Shown piece by piece: positions 14,157 to 14,856 of a DNA stretch of 14,856 nucleotides. The DNA comes from DATFPQ01 sp035264765 (lineage in GTDB: Bacteria; Actinomycetota; Actinomycetes; Actinomycetales; Angustibacteraceae), in the NCBI GenBank assembly GCA_035264765.1, contig DATFPQ010000179.1:1-14856 (forward strand), in the 5' to 3' direction. The position numbers and the translations under genes were made by a program. The notes beneath the pieces were generated by a model, which made no database searches, was not told where the DNA came from, and saw only the letters and a program-made list of their open reading frames with translations. The first letter of the stretch is position 1; each line of letters starts with the position of its first letter.

Positions 14157-14498
14157 TCACCAGGGTCCGGAGACCCCCCGCGACCCGCCGCGTCCCCCGG
14201 TGATCTGCTGCAGGGCCGGCTTGACGTCGACCAGGTACACGGCCGCCGCGACGAACCCGAGGATGTTCAGGAAGTTGAGCGGGCTGAGGAAGACGCCACC
14301 CACCGACACGAACCCGATCGCCGAGGCGACCCCGAGGATCAGCAGCCAGCGCTGCTTGGTCATCTTTCCGGCCGCGAGGAACGCGTCCGCGCGGCGCCGG
14401 GAGGCGTCCACCAGGGCGACCAGCTGCGTGACGAAGGCCAGCGCCGCCAGGGCGAAGAACACGAAACCCTGGACGGTGATGACCTGCGGCAGCAGCAT
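14157..14498 (-). CDS. DUF2516-family membrane protein
   Basis: The 113-residue product has three hydrophobic segments at about 9-31, 50-70 and 73-92, so it is an integral membrane protein. It contains a basic loop (ASRRRADAFLAAGKMTKQRW, 32-51) and ends in a short Gly/Arg-rich tail, GGRGGSRGVSGPW. The layout matches the actinobacterial DUF2516 family, whose function is unknown. ATG 14498 is preceded by AGGGTGG, which could be a ribosome-binding site or part of a -10 element (see 14505-14510). It is the first gene of the minus-strand run that continues with the cupin, asparaginase-family and dtd genes. Confidence 0.85.
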   Translation of the reverse strand: MLLPQVITVQGFVFFALAALAFVTQLVALVDASRRRADAFLAAGKMTKQRWLLILGVASAIGFVSVGGVFLSPLNFLNILGFVAAAVYLVDVKPALQQITGGRGGSRGVSGPW

Positions 14499-14504
14499 GC
14501 GACC

Positions 14505-14510
14505 ACCCTA
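14505..14510 (-). promoter_or_regulatory. Possible -10 element for the DUF2516 operon
   Basis: TAGGGT on the minus strand (14510-14505) fits TAnnnT and ends six bases before the ATG at 14498, as a leaderless start would require. The same bases also read as a ribosome-binding site, and no good -35 is visible, so the call is weak. Confidence 0.25.
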
Positions 14511-14518
14511 GGCCCTAC

Positions 14519-14574
14519 CGGCGCCGCGGAAAGACGGCGCCGCAAAGACGGCGCTGCCACGAGCACGGCGCCGC
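14519..14574. repeat. Cluster of CGGCGCYGC short repeats
   Basis: The 9-mer CGGCGCYGC occurs at 14519, 14535, 14549 and 14566. Two copies lie in a perfect-phase 14-base tandem repeat, AAAGACGGCGCYGC (14530-14543 and 14544-14557), differing at one base. The cluster lies just upstream of the DUF2516 gene. Each CGGCGCCG core is self-complementary. Function unknown. Confidence 0.6.
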
Positions 14575-14590
14575 GAGCACGTCAGGAACC

Positions 14591-14638
14591 TCATCGTGGC
14601 AACGAAGCTCGCGGGGGGCGTGCTCCTTGCCACGATGA
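14591..14638. repeat. 12-bp perfect inverted repeat with 24-base spacer
   Basis: TCATCGTGGCAA (14591-14602) and TTGCCACGATGA (14627-14638) are exact reverse complements. The spacer is GC-rich. A second, nested-out pair, GAGCACG (14575-14581) and CGTGCTC (14619-14625), gives a competing fold. No U-tract or terminal-repeat context shows what it is; a regulatory RNA hairpin, operator pair or terminator are all possible. Confidence 0.6.
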
Positions 14639-14650
14639 CGCCGCGGGCGC

Positions 14651-14856
14651 GTGTTCCGGCCGGACGTCAGGGTCGACGCCGACAGCCTTACCCCGACACG
14701 ACGCACCAGCCGGCGCTGGGCACGGCAGCCGACGGTGGCTGCGGCCGTGGATGCGGCGAAGCGGTTGTTCGACCAGCCAGGGCGACGCATCCACCGCCGC
14801 ATGCACGACGTGAGCCAGAGATCGACGGCGGGGCGCCACCAGGACCCGCGGACGGC
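14651..14856 (+). CDS. Possible start of an unidentified gene (partial at right edge)
   Basis: A frame is open from 14639 to the right edge, with GTG at 14651 or 14735 as possible starts. It has no recognisable motif; the clearest stretch is AAAVDAAKRLFDQPGRR. By hand count, G+C at codon positions 3, 1 and 2 is about 87, 72 and 60 percent, the order expected of coding DNA in this kind of genome. Against it, there is no ribosome-binding site, and the translation is rich in Arg, as noncoding GC-rich DNA often is. It would be divergent from the DUF2516 gene. The rest of 14499-14650 holds only the repeats listed separately. Confidence 0.25.
   Translation, partial: MFRPDVRVDADSLTPTRRTSRRWARQPTVAAAVDAAKRLFDQPGRRIHRRMHDVSQRSTAGRHQDPRT

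Noticed and set aside
13084..14511. Plus-strand open frame of 475 codons across the asparaginase, cupin and DUF2516 genes
   Set aside because: It is an antisense shadow; the minus-strand genes carry all the conserved motifs.
1..14856. CRISPR array, tRNA, rRNA, insertion sequence or prophage
   Set aside because: No regularly spaced repeats, cloverleaf-like sequence, transposase or phage motifs were seen on either strand.

Overview
The window is very GC-rich, uses many GTG starts and has strongly GC-biased third codon positions. Its gene content (mycothiol glycosyltransferase MshA, CarD, SenX3-RegX3, a DUF2516 protein) points to a mycothiol-producing high-GC actinomycete. I cannot assign a genus from the sequence alone. 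Most of the window is a chromosomal housekeeping neighbourhood, not a mobile or accessory island. I saw no insertion sequence, prophage, tRNA, rRNA or CRISPR array.

Layout. (1) 1-1412: the 3' end of an unidentified plus-strand gene meets ispD, read from the minus strand, at a strong hairpin. carD lies just upstream of ispD in the same transcript. (2) 1413-5041: a divergently read small lipoprotein gene, then the minus-strand senX3-regX3 phosphate-sensing pair (overlapping by ATGA), then divergent phoU. The senX3/phoU gap carries a PHO-box-like 11-bp repeat and a possible leaderless senX3 promoter. (3) 5056-9930: a minus-strand run transcribed in the order GH31-like secreted protein, mshA, ybjN-family gene, gpmA. 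It combines mycothiol synthesis, glycolysis and a predicted chaperone-like protein. The order mshA-ybjN-gpm next to senX3-regX3 is also known from mycobacteria. (4) 9940-12103: a class I methyltransferase on the plus strand, whose stop overlaps the stop of a secreted D-Ala-D-Ala carboxypeptidase on the minus strand. (5) 12196-14498: a minus-strand operon in the order DUF2516 membrane protein, cupin of the mannose-6-phosphate isomerase type, asparaginase-II-family protein, dtd. It ends in tandem hairpins. (6) 14499-14856: short repeats, an inverted repeat and a possible gene fragment running off the edge.

The most unusual object is the 759-residue membrane-anchored GH31-like protein at the head of the mshA run. 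Its fold-level landmarks match the sulfoquinovosidase/alpha-glucosidase family across almost its whole length. The residues at the nucleophile, acid/base and sugar-binding Asp positions appear to be replaced (EGGD for DFGE, GG for GD, SGIGG for SDIGG). It is therefore probably a secreted pseudoenzyme or has a changed activity. The second point of interest is the phosphate-control region at 4130-4335.
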